Part shown: piece after piece, positions 43,501 to 54,070 of the stretch
Position numbering within the stretch: position 1 is the stretch's first letter
How the letters are laid out: each line of letters begins with the position of its first letter
DNA from: Mycolicibacterium sp. J2
GTDB taxonomy: Bacteria > Actinomycetota > Actinomycetes > Mycobacteriales > Mycobacteriaceae
Assembly: GCF_026240945.1 (NCBI RefSeq)
Contig: NZ_JAPFPY010000002.1
Coordinates: 1 to 64,000 of the forward strand
Length of the DNA: 64,000 nucleotides
Direction: 5' to 3'
Made by a program: the position numbers and the translations under genes
The notes under the pieces: model-generated
What the model saw: only the letters and a program-made list of their open reading frames with translations
Told to the model about the DNA's origin: nothing
The model's database searches: none

Positions 43501-45738
43501 ATGAGCGCCCAGCAGCCGACCATCATCTACACGCTGACCGACGAAGCCCCGCTGCTTGCCACCTACGCCTTCCTGCCGGTGATCCGAACTTTCGCCGCCG
43601 CCGCCGGTATCGACGTCAAGACCAGTGACATCTCGGTGGCCGCCCGCATCCTCGCCGAATTCGGCGACTACCTGACCGATGAGCAGAAGGTGCCCGACAA
43701 CCTCGCTCAGCTCGGCAAGCTGACCCAGGATCCGTCGGCCAACATCATCAAGCTGCCGAACATCAGCGCCTCGGTGCCGCAGCTGCTGGCCGCGATCAAG
43801 GAGCTCAAGGCCAAGGGCTACGACCTGCCGGACTACCCGGGTGAACCCAAGACCGACGAAGAAAAGGCGATCAAGGTCCGCTACGGCAAGATCCTGGGCA
43901 GCGCCGTGAACCCGGTGCTGCGCGAAGGCAACTCCGATCGCCGCGCCCCCAAGGCCGTCAAGGAGTACGCCCGCAAGCATCCGCACAGCATGGGGGAGTG
44001 GTCGCAGGCCTCCCGCACGCACGTCGCGACCATGAAGACCGGCGACTTCTACCACGGTGAGAAGTCCATGACGCTGGACAAGGCCCGCAACGTCCGCATG
44101 GAACTGAAGACCTCCGGTGGCGAGACGATTGTGCTCAAGCCCGAGGTCAAGCTCGACAACGGCGACGTGATCGACAGCATGTACATGAGCAAGAAGGCGC
44201 TGATCGACTTTTACGAAGAGCAGATCGAGGACGCCTACAAGACGGGCGTCATGTTCTCGCTGCACGTCAAGGCCACCATGATGAAGGTGAGTCACCCGAT
44301 CGTGTTCGGCCACGCGGTCAAGGTCTTCTACAAGGACGCCTTCGCCAAGCACGGCAAGCTGTTCGACGAGCTGGGCGTCAACGTCAACAACGGGCTGTCC
44401 GACCTGTACGACAAGATCGAGTCGCTGCCCGCCTCGCAGCGCGAAGAGATCATCGAAGACCTGCACCGCTGCCACGAGCACCGGCCGGAGCTGGCGATGG
44501 TCGACTCGGCCAAGGGCATCTCGAACTTCCACTCGCCGTCCGATGTCATCGTCGACGCCTCGATGCCGGCGATGATCCGCCTCGGCGGCAAGATGTACGG
44601 CGCCGACGGTCGCACCAAGGACACCAAGGCTGTCAACCCGGAGTCGACCTTCTCCCGTATGTACCAGGAGATGATCAACTTCTGTAAGACCCACGGCCAG
44701 TTCGACCCGACCACCATGGGCACCGTCCCCAACGTCGGTTTGATGGCGCAGAAGGCCGAGGAGTACGGCAGCCACGACAAGACCTTCGAGATCCCCGAGG
44801 ACGGCGTCGCCGACATCGTGGACAACGACACCGGTGAGGTGCTGCTGAGCCAGAACGTCGAAGCCGGCGACATCTGGCGGATGCCGATCGTCAAGGACGC
44901 CCCGATCCGGGACTGGGTCAAGCTGGCCGTCAACCGGGCCCGGCTGTCCGGCATGACGACCGTCTTCTGGCTCGACGACGAGCGCCCGCACGAGAACGAA
45001 CTGCGCAAGAAGGTGAAGGCCTACCTCAAGGAAGAGGACACCGAGGGGCTGGACATCACGATCCTGCCGCAGGTGTGGGCCATGCGGTACACGCTGGAGC
45101 GCGTCATCCGCGGCAAGGACACCATCGCCGCGACCGGCAACATCCTGCGCGACTACCTCACCGACCTGTTCCCGATCCTGGAGTTGGGCACCAGCGCGAA
45201 GATGCTCTCGATCGTGCCGTTGATGGCCGGTGGCGGGCTGTACGAGACCGGCGCCGGTGGCTCCGCGCCCAAGCACGTCAGTCAGTTGGTGGAGGAGAAC
45301 CACCTGCGCTGGGACTCCCTCGGCGAGTTCTTGGCCATCGGCGCCAGCCTGGAGGATCTCGGCAACAAGACCGACAACGCGAAGGCCAAGGTGCTGGCCG
45401 ACACGCTCGACACCGCCGTCGGAAAGCTGTTGGACGAGAACAAGTCTCCGTCGCGTAAGGCCGGTGAGCTGGACAACCGGGGCAGCCAGTTCTACCTGTC
45501 GCTGTACTGGGCGCAGGCGCTGGCCGAGCAGACCGAGGACAAGGAGCTGGCCGAGCATTTCGCGCCGCTGGCCAAGACGCTGGCCGACAGCGAGGCCGCG
45601 ATCGTCGCCGAGCTCAACGCGGTGCAGGGCGGGCACGCCGACATCGGCGGCTACTACTACCCGGATCCGGAGAAGACGGCGGCGGTGATGCGTCCGAGCA
45701 AGACGTTCAATACCGCGCTGGAGGCCGCCAACAGCTGA
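43501..45738 (+). CDS. icd2: NADP-dependent isocitrate dehydrogenase, monomeric type
   Basis: A 745-residue monomeric isocitrate dehydrogenase that converts isocitrate to 2-oxoglutarate with NADP. The length and long collinear match ([17 protein letters not shown] at the start, [63 protein letters not shown]) identify the 80-kDa monomeric family. M. tuberculosis has the short dimeric icd1 (Rv3339c) at this locus and its monomeric icd2 elsewhere (Rv0066c), so the position is of interest. It ends 5 bp before a 20-bp perfect inverted repeat. Confidence 0.95.
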   Translation: MSAQQPTIIYTLTDEAPLLATYAFLPVIRTFAAAAGIDVKTSDISVAARILAEFGDYLTDEQKVPDNLAQLGKLTQDPSANIIKLPNISASVPQLLAAIKELKAKGYDLPDYPGEPKTDEEKAIKVRYGKILGSAVNPVLREGNSDRRAPKAVKEYARKHPHSMGEWSQASRTHVATMKTGDFYHGEKSMTLDKARNVRMELKTSGGETIVLKPEVKLDNGDVIDSMYMSKKALIDFYEEQIEDAYKTGVMFSLHVKATMMKVSHPIVFGHAVKVFYKDAFAKHGKLFDELGVNVNNGLSDLYDKIESLPASQREEIIEDLHRCHEHRPELAMVDSAKGISNFHSPSDVIVDASMPAMIRLGGKMYGADGRTKDTKAVNPESTFSRMYQEMINFCKTHGQFDPTTMGTVPNVGLMAQKAEEYGSHDKTFEIPEDGVADIVDNDTGEVLLSQNVEAGDIWRMPIVKDAPIRDWVKLAVNRARLSGMTTVFWLDDERPHENELRKKVKAYLKEEDTEGLDITILPQVWAMRYTLERVIRGKDTIAATGNILRDYLTDLFPILELGTSAKMLSIVPLMAGGGLYETGAGGSAPKHVSQLVEENHLRWDSLGEFLAIGASLEDLGNKTDNAKAKVLADTLDTAVGKLLDENKSPSRKAGELDNRGSQFYLSLYWAQALAEQTEDKELAEHFAPLAKTLADSEAAIVAELNAVQGGHADIGGYYYPDPEKTAAVMRPSKTFNTALEAANS

Positions 45739-45742
45739 GCAG

Positions 45743-45805
45743 CGCCGACACTACGGTTTGTGTCGAGATCTCCGTGAATTAGTGCCACAAACCGTAGTGT
45801 CGGCG
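45743..45805. terminator. 20-bp perfect inverted repeat between convergent icd2 and hydrolase genes
   Basis: CGCCGACACTACGGTTTGTG (45743-45762) is exactly complementary to 45786-45805, with a 23-nt loop. It fills the gap between two convergent stops (45738 and 45806), as expected for a bidirectional terminator. No T-tract follows on either strand. Confidence 0.7.
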
Positions 45806-46645
45806 TCACCCGGCGGGCGGCGTCGCGCGCTGGGGCTCGGTGTAGGCGTCGACGAACTCGCTGATCAGCTGGGCGACCCGGCCGGGCGCCTCGAGCATCG
45901 GGACATGCCCTACCCCGGGCAGTCGGGTGACCTGCGTGTCGTGCGGCAGGTGGTCGACGAAGTAGCGGGTGCCGCGCGGGGTCGGGAACACCCGGTCCTT
46001 CTCGCACAGCACCAGATGGGTGGGCACGCCGACGTCGGCGAGTTCCAGCAGGCCGGGCAGCCGCAGCGTTTTGACCAACAACTGCAGGTATGCGGTGCAG
46101 TGGGTGGCGTCCTGCACCAGCAATTCCAGGTCGGCACGGCTGGGGCCGTCGGCGGGCCCGCTGACCGCCAGAGTGGCAATCCGAGTAGCGAACGGCACAT
46201 CCAGGATCCGTGGGCCGATCAGTCGGGCGGCCAGCAACGCCGGCCCACCGAGCACGAACTTCAGCACGGTCTCGTATTTGGTGAGCGAGTGCTGCCCCCA
46301 GCCGCCCGCGGGGGCGATACCGGTCAGGGTGCGCGCCCGGCCCCGGCGTTCCAGTTCGAACGCCACCCAGCCGCCCAGTGAGTTTCCGACGATATGTGCT
46401 GTTTCCCAGCCTCTTTCGTCCATTCGGCGTTCGACATCGTCGACCAGGGTGGCGGTGTCCAGCAGCCAGCCGGGCGCGCGCGGTCCGCCGTGGTGGCCGA
46501 TCATGGTGGGGGCCAGTACCTCGTAGCGTCCGGTCTGGGCCAGCTGGGGTGCCACCGTCCGCCAGACGTTCTGCGAGCACAGGAACGGGTGCAACATCAG
46601 GATCGGTTCACCCGTCCCGAGATGGATCGGCGCACGTTCGGTCAT
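45806..46645 (-). CDS. alpha/beta hydrolase
   Basis: A 279-residue hydrolase. The oxyanion region is MLHPFLCSQNVW, the nucleophile elbow GNSLGGWVAFELERRG (Ser near residue 90), the acid CEKDRVFPTP and the His in GVGHVPMLEAP. This is the general esterase/epoxide-hydrolase-like fold and gives no substrate. ATG 46645. It is similar in place to the Rv3338/Rv3337 hydrolase region next to icd1 in M. tuberculosis, which appear there as fragments; here the gene looks intact. Confidence 0.8.
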   Translation of the reverse strand: MTERAPIHLGTGEPILMLHPFLCSQNVWRTVAPQLAQTGRYEVLAPTMIGHHGGPRAPGWLLDTATLVDDVERRMDERGWETAHIVGNSLGGWVAFELERRGRARTLTGIAPAGGWGQHSLTKYETVLKFVLGGPALLAARLIGPRILDVPFATRIATLAVSGPADGPSRADLELLVQDATHCTAYLQLLVKTLRLPGLLELADVGVPTHLVLCEKDRVFPTPRGTRYFVDHLPHDTQVTRLPGVGHVPMLEAPGRVAQLISEFVDAYTEPQRATPPAG

Positions 46646-46718
46646 ACGGCCCGACAGTATGTCGGTACCGGCGGTACCGCAAGGATTCCCTGTCGGTGGG
46701 CTGCACTAGGGTGCTGGC

Positions 46719-47516
46719 GTGATCGTCACCACCGTCAACGTCAACGGCATCCGCGCGGCCGTCAAACAGCGTTCCGACGAAAACCTGGGATTGCTGCCCT
46801 GGCTGAAGGAGTCCCGCGCCGACATCGTCTGCCTGCAGGAGACCCGGGCCGATGACGAGCAACTGCGCGACGCCCTGGCTCCCGCCTTGGCCGATGATTG
46901 GCACCTGGCTTCGGCGGAGCCACATGTCAAGGGCCGCAACGGTGTTGCCGTGCTCTCGCGCACCCCGTTCAGCGCGGTGCGGATCCTGGAATCCGAAGAG
47001 TTCGCCACCCACGGCCGTTATATCGAGGTCGACACCGAGGGTGCCACCGTCGCCAGCGTCTACCTGCCCACCGGTGAGGCCGAGACGGAACGGCAACTGG
47101 AGAAGGAACGGTTCATGGCCGCCATCGAGGCCAGGATGGCGCACCTGTTGGCCGGCAACCGGGACACCGTGCTGTGCGGCGACTGGAACATCGCGCACAC
47201 CGAGAACGACATCAAGGCCTGGAAGAACAACGTCAAGAAGTCGGGGTTCCTGCCCAGCGAACGGCAGTGGCTCACCGACCTGATGGCCACCGGCTGGGTG
47301 GACGTGGTGCGTCGGCTGCATCCCGACGTCGCCGGCCCGTACAGCTGGTGGTCCTGGCGCGGCAAGGCCTTCGACAACGACGCCGGCTGGCGTATCGACT
47401 ATCACCTGGCCAACGCCGGCCTGGCCCAGCGTGCGGTATCGGCTCGGGTGGAGCGAGCCGAGTTGTACGCGCTGCGGTGGTCAGATCACGCCCCGGTGAC
47501 CGTCGAATTCTCCTGA
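46719..47516 (+). CDS. xthA: exodeoxyribonuclease III
   Basis: A 265-residue Mg-dependent AP endonuclease/3' exonuclease of base-excision repair. Motifs are TVNVNGIRAAV, VCLQETRADDEQL (catalytic Glu), GDWNIAHTENDIKAWKNN (catalytic Asp/Asn) and WSDHAPV (catalytic Asp-His). The PEGYGGTAI-type motif appears as VKGRNGVAVLSR. GTG 46719 is used; TAGGGT ends 6 bp before it, so the message is likely leaderless. In M. tuberculosis xthA (Rv0427c) is elsewhere. Confidence 0.92.
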   Translation: MIVTTVNVNGIRAAVKQRSDENLGLLPWLKESRADIVCLQETRADDEQLRDALAPALADDWHLASAEPHVKGRNGVAVLSRTPFSAVRILESEEFATHGRYIEVDTEGATVASVYLPTGEAETERQLEKERFMAAIEARMAHLLAGNRDTVLCGDWNIAHTENDIKAWKNNVKKSGFLPSERQWLTDLMATGWVDVVRRLHPDVAGPYSWWSWRGKAFDNDAGWRIDYHLANAGLAQRAVSARVERAELYALRWSDHAPVTVEFS

Positions 47517-47524
47517 CGGCCGGT

Positions 47525-48547
47525 TCAGCATCCCTGTCGGTTGGGAATCAGGGCCGGGTCCTCGGTCAGCGCGGCACGGACCACCTCGAAGACCCGCGGA
47601 TCCCAGGTGAGCGCGGCGTCCCAGGGCAACCCGGCAGCGTCGGAGACGTAAATGCTGTGCGTGTCGTCGAAGACCGCGCAGCGGCGGTGGGGCAGGACGC
47701 GTTCGTCGATGTCGGTGGCGAGCGCGCTGCGCCGACTGACCAACCCGTCGTTCGGCCATACCGTCGGATTCGCCGATCCCGGTACGTCGAACCGAGCACC
47801 CGCGATGAGGGTCACCGGGATGGTGTCGAGTACGCCGGCCTGGAATTCGTTCCAGCCGCCGGGGCCCATCAGGTAACCCTGGTTGACTTCACGACCCGAT
47901 CCGCTCATCAACCGGGTCACCTCGTCACCGAAGGCACGCATGTTCTGCTCGCAGAACGCGTCGCCGAGGCAGTCCGAGAGCGGGGTGATGCCGTTGGCGT
48001 AGTCGGACAGGAAGGAACCCTGCCACGGGGTGCCGAGCGTCGTCAGTGAGCGGATCCGGATCGGCGAGTGCAGGGTGTGCAATACGCGGATCGCCGCGCG
48101 GGAGTACAAGCCGCCCATCGAGTGCCCGATGATGTCGACGGTGCTGACCCCTCGAGTGTCGTGCAGGTAGGTCAGGAAGCGGGCAAGGTGTTCGCCCGCG
48201 AGGTCGATCGAGGCGGTGGAATCGACGGTCATGTTGTCGGGCAAGGTCGTTGGGCAGTCGCCGAAGGCCCCGAAGCCACCCTGGTCGACCACGACGCCGC
48301 GCCCCGCCATCGCGGGCGAGGTGTACACGACATGGCCGGCATCCAACAGCATCTGCCGCAGCGCGGTGTCGGTGTTGCCGGCGGCCAGGCCGGAGCGGCA
48401 CGCGCTTCCGGGTTCGGTGAACGGACTGACCGCGGCCCCACCGGAAACGATGACCACCACCCGTCCCGGCTGTGGTGCGGCCGCCGCGGTAACGGGCGCA
48501 AGCAGGCTCAGCGCCAGAAAGACGCAGCACGTCAGGCTGATTCGCAC
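47525..48547 (-). CDS. secreted lipase/esterase (alpha/beta hydrolase)
   Basis: A 340-residue exported hydrolase. The N terminus has a signal peptide (SLTCCVFLALSLLAPVTAAAA, cut near residue 24). The lipase core contains VDIIGHSMGGLYSRAAI (Ser nucleophile near residue 143), a later Asp, and DDTHSIYVSD with the likely His. Four to six cysteines in the mature part (GSACRSG, FGDCPTT, SDCLGDAFCEQN, HRRCAV) could form disulfides. The family includes triacylglycerol lipase and PGAP1-like enzymes. GTG 48547 start. Confidence 0.78.
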   Translation of the reverse strand: MRISLTCCVFLALSLLAPVTAAAAPQPGRVVVIVSGGAAVSPFTEPGSACRSGLAAGNTDTALRQMLLDAGHVVYTSPAMAGRGVVVDQGGFGAFGDCPTTLPDNMTVDSTASIDLAGEHLARFLTYLHDTRGVSTVDIIGHSMGGLYSRAAIRVLHTLHSPIRIRSLTTLGTPWQGSFLSDYANGITPLSDCLGDAFCEQNMRAFGDEVTRLMSGSGREVNQGYLMGPGGWNEFQAGVLDTIPVTLIAGARFDVPGSANPTVWPNDGLVSRRSALATDIDERVLPHRRCAVFDDTHSIYVSDAAGLPWDAALTWDPRVFEVVRAALTEDPALIPNRQGC

Positions 48548-48600
48548 GGCTGGGATGCTATCCCGGCTATCGACCTGCTGCGCGGTATTGCGAAAGGGTG

Positions 48601-48744
48601 ATGGCCTGCAAGGTAATTCAGGGTGTCGCAGTCACACGCACCGCCCTCCGGCGCGGATCGGATCACCACGGCGAACCGGATCCGGCCGACCGGCGCACGT
48701 TCCTGCAAGTGCTGCGGCAACTGACCCGCGCGGAATTCGGATGA
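48601..48744 (+). CDS. possible 47-residue small protein
   Basis: A short open frame starting MACKVIQGVAVTRTALRR and ending DRRTFLQVLRQLTRAEFG, preceded by GAAAGG. It lies in the 220-bp gap between the lipase and trpS genes. The C-terminal half looks like an amphipathic helix. I recognise no family, and the GC-rich DNA makes chance frames common, so this is a weak call. Confidence 0.25.
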   Translation: MACKVIQGVAVTRTALRRGSDHHGEPDPADRRTFLQVLRQLTRAEFG

Positions 48745-49785
<1,041 letters not shown>

Positions 49786-49802
49786 CACCCGGGAGAGACC
49801 GC

Positions 49803-50825
49803 ATGGCCGAGCCGGACGACAAACCCGGTGTGCTGGATCGACTGCGCACCCGCTACCCCTGGTTCGACCGGGTGATGCGGGCGCAGGGGCGTTACAACGA
49901 CTGCAAGGGCGACTTCTACGCCGCAGGTATCACCTATTTCACGGTGTTCGCGTTGTTCCCGCTGCTGATGGTCGGTTTCGCCGCGGGCGGTTTCATCCTG
50001 GCCAGTCAGCCGCAGCTGATGGACCAGCTCGAGCAGCGGATCAGGGAAACGGTGTCGGGGGACTTCGGCAGCCAGCTGGTGCAGCTGATGGATTCGGCCA
50101 TCGCCTCGCGCGGCACCGTCGGCCTCATCGGCCTGGCCACCGCCGCGTGGGCGGGCCTGGGCTGGATGTCCAACCTGCGGGAGGCGCTCAGCCAGATGTG
50201 GGAACAGCGCGGCGAGAAGGATGGCTTCCTGCGCACCAAGCTGTCCGACCTGGTCGCCCTGCTGTCGGTATTCGTGGCCATGGTGCTCACGATCGGCCTG
50301 ACAGCGCTGGCCAACAAATCGGTGATGACCCGGGTGCTGGACTGGCTGGGGCTGCACGACATCACGACGCTCGGCGGGCTGCTGGGCATCGTGTCGTGGT
50401 TGATGTCGGCGCTGGTGTCGTGGCTGCTGTTCACCTGGATGATCGCCCGATTGCCCCGGGAGCCGGTGGCCTTCGGCAGTTCGGTGCAGGGCGGGCTGCT
50501 GGCGGCGGTCGGCTTCGAGATCTTCAAACTGGTCGGCTCGCTGTACCTGTCCTCGGTGCTGCACGGTCCGGCCGGCGCCACCTTCGGCCCGGTGCTGGGT
50601 CTGATGGTGTTCGCCTATATCACCGCCCGGTTGGTGCTGTTTGCGACCGCGTGGGCGGCCACCTCGAAGGAGAGCATGCTGCTGGTCCCGGTCGAACCGC
50701 CGGGGCCGGTGGCGATCACACCGCGGGTCCAGGTACGCGAGGGCATCGGCGTCCCCGCCGCGGTGGCCGCGTTCGCGGCCGGGGCGCTCGGCACGCTCGG
50801 TCTCTCGCGGCTTCGCCGACGGTAG
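49803..50825 (+). CDS. YihY/UPF0761-family membrane protein (Rv3335c-like)
   Basis: A 340-residue multi-pass membrane protein. Family pattern: DCKGDFYAAGITYFTVFALFPLLM near residue 40, then helices around 104-121, 145-170, 188-212, 222-245 and 255-280, with WMIARLPREPV between them. It was once called ribonuclease BN but that activity belongs to another protein; the role is unknown. The C-terminal tail (about 300-340) is hydrophobic and Ala-rich, ending in LSRLRRR. Its last stop base is the first base of the next gene. Confidence 0.88.
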   Translation: MAEPDDKPGVLDRLRTRYPWFDRVMRAQGRYNDCKGDFYAAGITYFTVFALFPLLMVGFAAGGFILASQPQLMDQLEQRIRETVSGDFGSQLVQLMDSAIASRGTVGLIGLATAAWAGLGWMSNLREALSQMWEQRGEKDGFLRTKLSDLVALLSVFVAMVLTIGLTALANKSVMTRVLDWLGLHDITTLGGLLGIVSWLMSALVSWLLFTWMIARLPREPVAFGSSVQGGLLAAVGFEIFKLVGSLYLSSVLHGPAGATFGPVLGLMVFAYITARLVLFATAWAATSKESMLLVPVEPPGPVAITPRVQVREGIGVPAAVAAFAAGALGTLGLSRLRRR

Positions 50826-51667
50826 TGGCCGACCACTTTCAACCCCGCGGTGTCTGGTCCCGGGACCTGGGCATCGAGGTGCCGATCGTGAACGCGCCGA
50901 TGGGCGGCGTGGCCGGCGGTCGGCTGGCCGCCGCGGTGTCGCGGGCCGGCGGGTTGGGCATGATCGGCATGGGCAGCGCGGCGACACCCGACGCGCTGCG
51001 CCGAGAGCTCGCCGAACATCAACGCTGGGGCGGCTCGGCGCGGCCGTTCGGGATCGGGCTGGTGCATTGGGTGATGACCGATCGGCCCGAACTGTTCGAG
51101 ATCGCGTTGGCCGCCCGGCCGGCCCTGCTGTCGGTGAGCTTCGGCGCGGACTGGTCCTGGGTGGCCGATGCACACGCCGCCGGCGTGCGGGTCTGCACGC
51201 AGGTGGCCCGCCCGGAGGACGCGCGACGCGCGGTGGCCGCCGGGGTGGATGTCGTGGTGGCCCGCGGCGCCGAGGGCGGCGGGCACGGCGAGCCGGCTAT
51301 GGCGATGCTGCCGCTGCTCGTCGAAGTCCTTGACGCGGTTGATGTTCCGGTGCTCGCAGCGGGTGGTATCAGCTCGTCGCGGGCGGTCGCGGCGGTACTC
51401 GCGGCCGGTGCGGCCGGCGCCTGGGTGGGCACGGCGTTCGCGGTGACCCACGAGGCGCTCACACCGGCGGCGGCCCGCGCGGAACTGCTGGCCGGCACCG
51501 AGACCGAACTCACCCGTGAATTCGATATCGCCGCCGGGTACCGGTGGCCCGCGACCATGCCCGAGCGGGTGCTGCGCGGCTCGGCGGTCAATGCGGGTCA
51601 GGGGGTTAGGGAGGTGTGCGAGCAGCTGTCCGCTGCCGAGGTGCTGGCCCGGTTGGTTCAGGCCTGA
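50825..51667 (+). CDS. nitronate monooxygenase-like FMN protein
   Basis: A 280-residue TIM-barrel flavoprotein of the 2-nitropropane dioxygenase family. Seen are [29 protein letters not shown] in part (APMGGVAGG), [22 protein letters not shown] with the typical Gly-rich FMN phosphate segment, [23 protein letters not shown], and [11 protein letters not shown]. It is about 60 residues shorter than many family members but lacks no core motif. GTG 50825 shares a base with the previous stop. Convergent with dacB1; the two stops overlap by 10 bp. Confidence 0.82.
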   Translation: MADHFQPRGVWSRDLGIEVPIVNAPMGGVAGGRLAAAVSRAGGLGMIGMGSAATPDALRRELAEHQRWGGSARPFGIGLVHWVMTDRPELFEIALAARPALLSVSFGADWSWVADAHAAGVRVCTQVARPEDARRAVAAGVDVVVARGAEGGGHGEPAMAMLPLLVEVLDAVDVPVLAAGGISSSRAVAAVLAAGAAGAWVGTAFAVTHEALTPAAARAELLAGTETELTREFDIAAGYRWPATMPERVLRGSAVNAGQGVREVCEQLSAAEVLARLVQA

Positions 51668-52890
51668 GGTCGGCGGTTCATCGACCGGGCGGCCATGATC
51701 AGTGCGAAGACGATGATCGCGCCGACCACCCCGACGCCCACCCGCACCGGTACGGCGTCGGCCGGCGGCAGCGCGGTGGCCGCGACCGCGGTGGGATCGG
51801 GAGCGTCCGCCTTCTGCTTGGGCAGCAGCGACGGGTCGGGCTCGATCAGCTTGCCCACCTTGGTGCCCGGCGCGGTGGCGAAGCCGTAGTCGAGCAGGTG
51901 CGCGGCCTGTTCCCACGGCGCGATGGGCTCGCGGGTGCCGCGCAGCAGCACCGCCACCAGCCGCCGACCGTCGCGTTCGGCGGCACCGACGAAGGTCTGG
52001 CCGGCGTCGTCGGTGTAGCCGGTCTTACCACCCAGCGCGCCCGGATAGTTGTACAGCAGCTTGACGTCGTTCTCCAGGTCGTAGCCGGGATGGTCGTTGT
52101 CCTCACCGGGCCGGGCCGGATACCCGGGGAACGGGTACTTCTCGGTCCCGACGATGCGGGTGAAGGTGTCGTTGCCGAACGCGTAGCGGTAGAACAGCGC
52201 GATGTCGTAGGCCGACGTGCTCATACCGGGACCGTCGAGGCCGGACGGTGTCGCGGCACGAGTGTCGCGGCCGCCGAGTTTGTTGGCCAGCGTGTTGATC
52301 TTCTGCAGCGCGGTGTCCATGCCACCGACCTGGACGGCCAGGGCGTGCGCGGCATCGTTGCCGGAGTGCATCAGCAGGCCGTGCAGCAGATCGTTGACGG
52401 TGTAGTGGCCGCCCTGGTCGACACCGACCCGGGTGCCCTCGGCGGCCGCATCGTCGGACGTACCGATCACCTGCCGGTTCAGCGGCAGTTCGTCGATCGC
52501 CTGCATGGCGATCAACACCTTGATGATGCTGGCCGGCCGGTGTCTGCCGTGCGGGTCTTTGGCGGCGATGACGTCACCGCTGTCCAGATCGGCCACCACC
52601 CAGGCCTCGGCCGAGATGTCGTTGGGCAGTGGCGGGGTGTCCGGGGCGACGACGACGCCGCAGTTGCCCATGGCGTCCCCGCCCACCGGAGTGGCCGGCA
52701 CCGGCAGCGGCGCCGGCGGGTCACCTGCCTTGGGCACCTCGGACGAGTCCACCGCGGGTGGGGTCGTCACACGGAAGGGACATGGATCCGGTGGGGCCGG
52801 GTCGGCGTGCGCCATGGCCGGTCCAGCGGCCAGGAAAAGCGCCGCGGCCAGGGCCGTAGCGCGGCGGAGCGGGGTTTTCTTGGTCGCCAT
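51658..52890 (-). CDS. dacB1: D-alanyl-D-alanine carboxypeptidase (PBP5-like)
   Basis: A 410-residue penicillin-binding protein that trims the terminal D-Ala of peptidoglycan stem peptides. A signal peptide (cut near residue 28) is followed by a Pro-rich stretch, then the catalytic motifs PASIIK (Ser121, Lys124), SGN (176-178) and KTG (289-291). A single C-terminal membrane helix (about 381-402) with a short Arg-containing tail anchors it outside the membrane. This matches Rv3330, also near trpS in M. tuberculosis. Confidence 0.93.
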   Translation of the reverse strand: MATKKTPLRRATALAAALFLAAGPAMAHADPAPPDPCPFRVTTPPAVDSSEVPKAGDPPAPLPVPATPVGGDAMGNCGVVVAPDTPPLPNDISAEAWVVADLDSGDVIAAKDPHGRHRPASIIKVLIAMQAIDELPLNRQVIGTSDDAAAEGTRVGVDQGGHYTVNDLLHGLLMHSGNDAAHALAVQVGGMDTALQKINTLANKLGGRDTRAATPSGLDGPGMSTSAYDIALFYRYAFGNDTFTRIVGTEKYPFPGYPARPGEDNDHPGYDLENDVKLLYNYPGALGGKTGYTDDAGQTFVGAAERDGRRLVAVLLRGTREPIAPWEQAAHLLDYGFATAPGTKVGKLIEPDPSLLPKQKADAPDPTAVAATALPPADAVPVRVGVGVVGAIIVFALIMAARSMNRRPQA

Positions 52891-52958
52891 CGTCTCAGCA
52901 GATTAGGTGACGACGCTGCCGATCGGCGGGAGCCGCGCTGTGACAGGTGGGGTTTGTG

Positions 52959-53999
52959 TTACGAAGGTGATCCTGCCGGGAGGGCGCAATGGGCGAGCGC
53001 ATCGGAGCCGATCGTGCTCATCCAGAGCCGGCCGTCCCGCTCGACGAGCCCGGTCACCTGACCGAAGTGGGGATGTTTGCCGTGGATGCCCCCGACCGCC
53101 CGCCCGGAGTCGGGGTCGAACGCCACCGCCCACACCTCCGAGGGCATGTCGGGTTGTAGTGCGGCGGGCAGTTTCCACACCAGCTTGCGCAGCGCGGGCG
53201 AACGGGGGGCCAGCCAGTCGGCCGGTTTGTTGACCGGGCAGACCAACGCGACCCAGATCCGGCCGTCGCTGCCGGTGCAGATGTTGTCCGGCATACCGGG
53301 CAGATGCTGCACCAGTGGGGTGACGGTGCCGGCCCGCGGTCCGGTCAGCCAGTACTTGGACAGTCGCCGGCCCTGGGTCTCGGCGAAGACCAGTGCCGAT
53401 TCGTCGCCGGTCACGGTCAGCCCGTTCGCGAAGTACAGCCCGCTGACCAGGGTGCGCACCGAGCCGTCGGCCTCGAGCCGGTACAGCCCACCGGTGCCGC
53501 GGGCCTCGAAGATGGCCGCCTTGAACCATTCGTAGTGGAAGTCGCTGGTCGACTCCGTGAAATATATTGTGCCGTCTGATGTTTCGGTGACATTGGAACA
53601 GAACTGCAGCGGGCGCCCGTGCGGCGCGGGGCCGGCGCCGTCGACGGGGACGGTTCGGGTCAAGGTGGTCAACTCGCCGCTGCCCGGGTCCAACGCCAGC
53701 AGTCCTCGATAGCTGTCGCAGATCAGCACCCGGCCGTCGCGGGCGACGTGCAGCCCGAGCGGGCGCCCGCCGGTGTCGGCGACCACGGCCGCATCGCCGT
53801 CGGGGCTCAGGCGCACGATCCGGCCGTCGACCAACCCGGTCCACAACGCGCCCGCGGCATCGGTGACCACGTCTTCTGGCCCGTACCCGGGCATCGGCAC
53901 CAGGGTCAGGTCGGGAAGCGGGAACTCCGGCAGCGGATCCACCGGTGGCGGCTGCCAGCGGACGGGGTTGATGGCGGGTTTGGCGGACGGGGCAGGCAC
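52959..53999 (-). CDS. SMP-30/gluconolactonase-like beta-propeller protein
   Basis: A 346-residue six-bladed beta-propeller of the SMP-30 or strictosidine-synthase-like group. Blade motifs include GPEDVVTDAAGALWTGLVDGRI (in part), PLGLHVARDGRVLICDSYRGLLALD, GTIYFTESTSDFHYE and FANGLTVTGDESALVFAETQGRRLSKYW. Relatives hydrolyse lactones or act on alkaloid-type compounds, with a bound divalent metal; the exact role is open. I used GTG 53999 because the frame above it falls in the terminator hairpin of the next operon. Confidence 0.75.
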   Translation of the reverse strand: MPAPSAKPAINPVRWQPPPVDPLPEFPLPDLTLVPMPGYGPEDVVTDAAGALWTGLVDGRIVRLSPDGDAAVVADTGGRPLGLHVARDGRVLICDSYRGLLALDPGSGELTTLTRTVPVDGAGPAPHGRPLQFCSNVTETSDGTIYFTESTSDFHYEWFKAAIFEARGTGGLYRLEADGSVRTLVSGLYFANGLTVTGDESALVFAETQGRRLSKYWLTGPRAGTVTPLVQHLPGMPDNICTGSDGRIWVALVCPVNKPADWLAPRSPALRKLVWKLPAALQPDMPSEVWAVAFDPDSGRAVGGIHGKHPHFGQVTGLVERDGRLWMSTIGSDALAHCALPAGSPS

Positions 54000-54023
54000 G
54001 AAAGCGACGGTAGCCCGCCGACG

Positions 54024-54057
54024 ACGACGGCCGGGCGGTTTCCCGCCCGGCCGTCGT
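54024..54057. terminator. GC-rich 15-bp hairpin after the aminotransferase gene
   Basis: ACGACGGCCGGGCGG (54024-54038) is exactly complementary to 54043-54057, leaving a 4-nt loop (TTTC). It starts 14 bp after the stop of the aminotransferase gene on the minus strand and ends before the next gene's start, so it should end the AsnC-aminotransferase transcript. Confidence 0.72.
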
Positions 54058-54070
54058 GACAAGCCGTGAT

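Noticed and set aside
43312..45636. 774-codon minus-strand frame opposite icd2
   Set aside because: Antisense shadow of the strongly conserved isocitrate dehydrogenase; long only because of codon bias.
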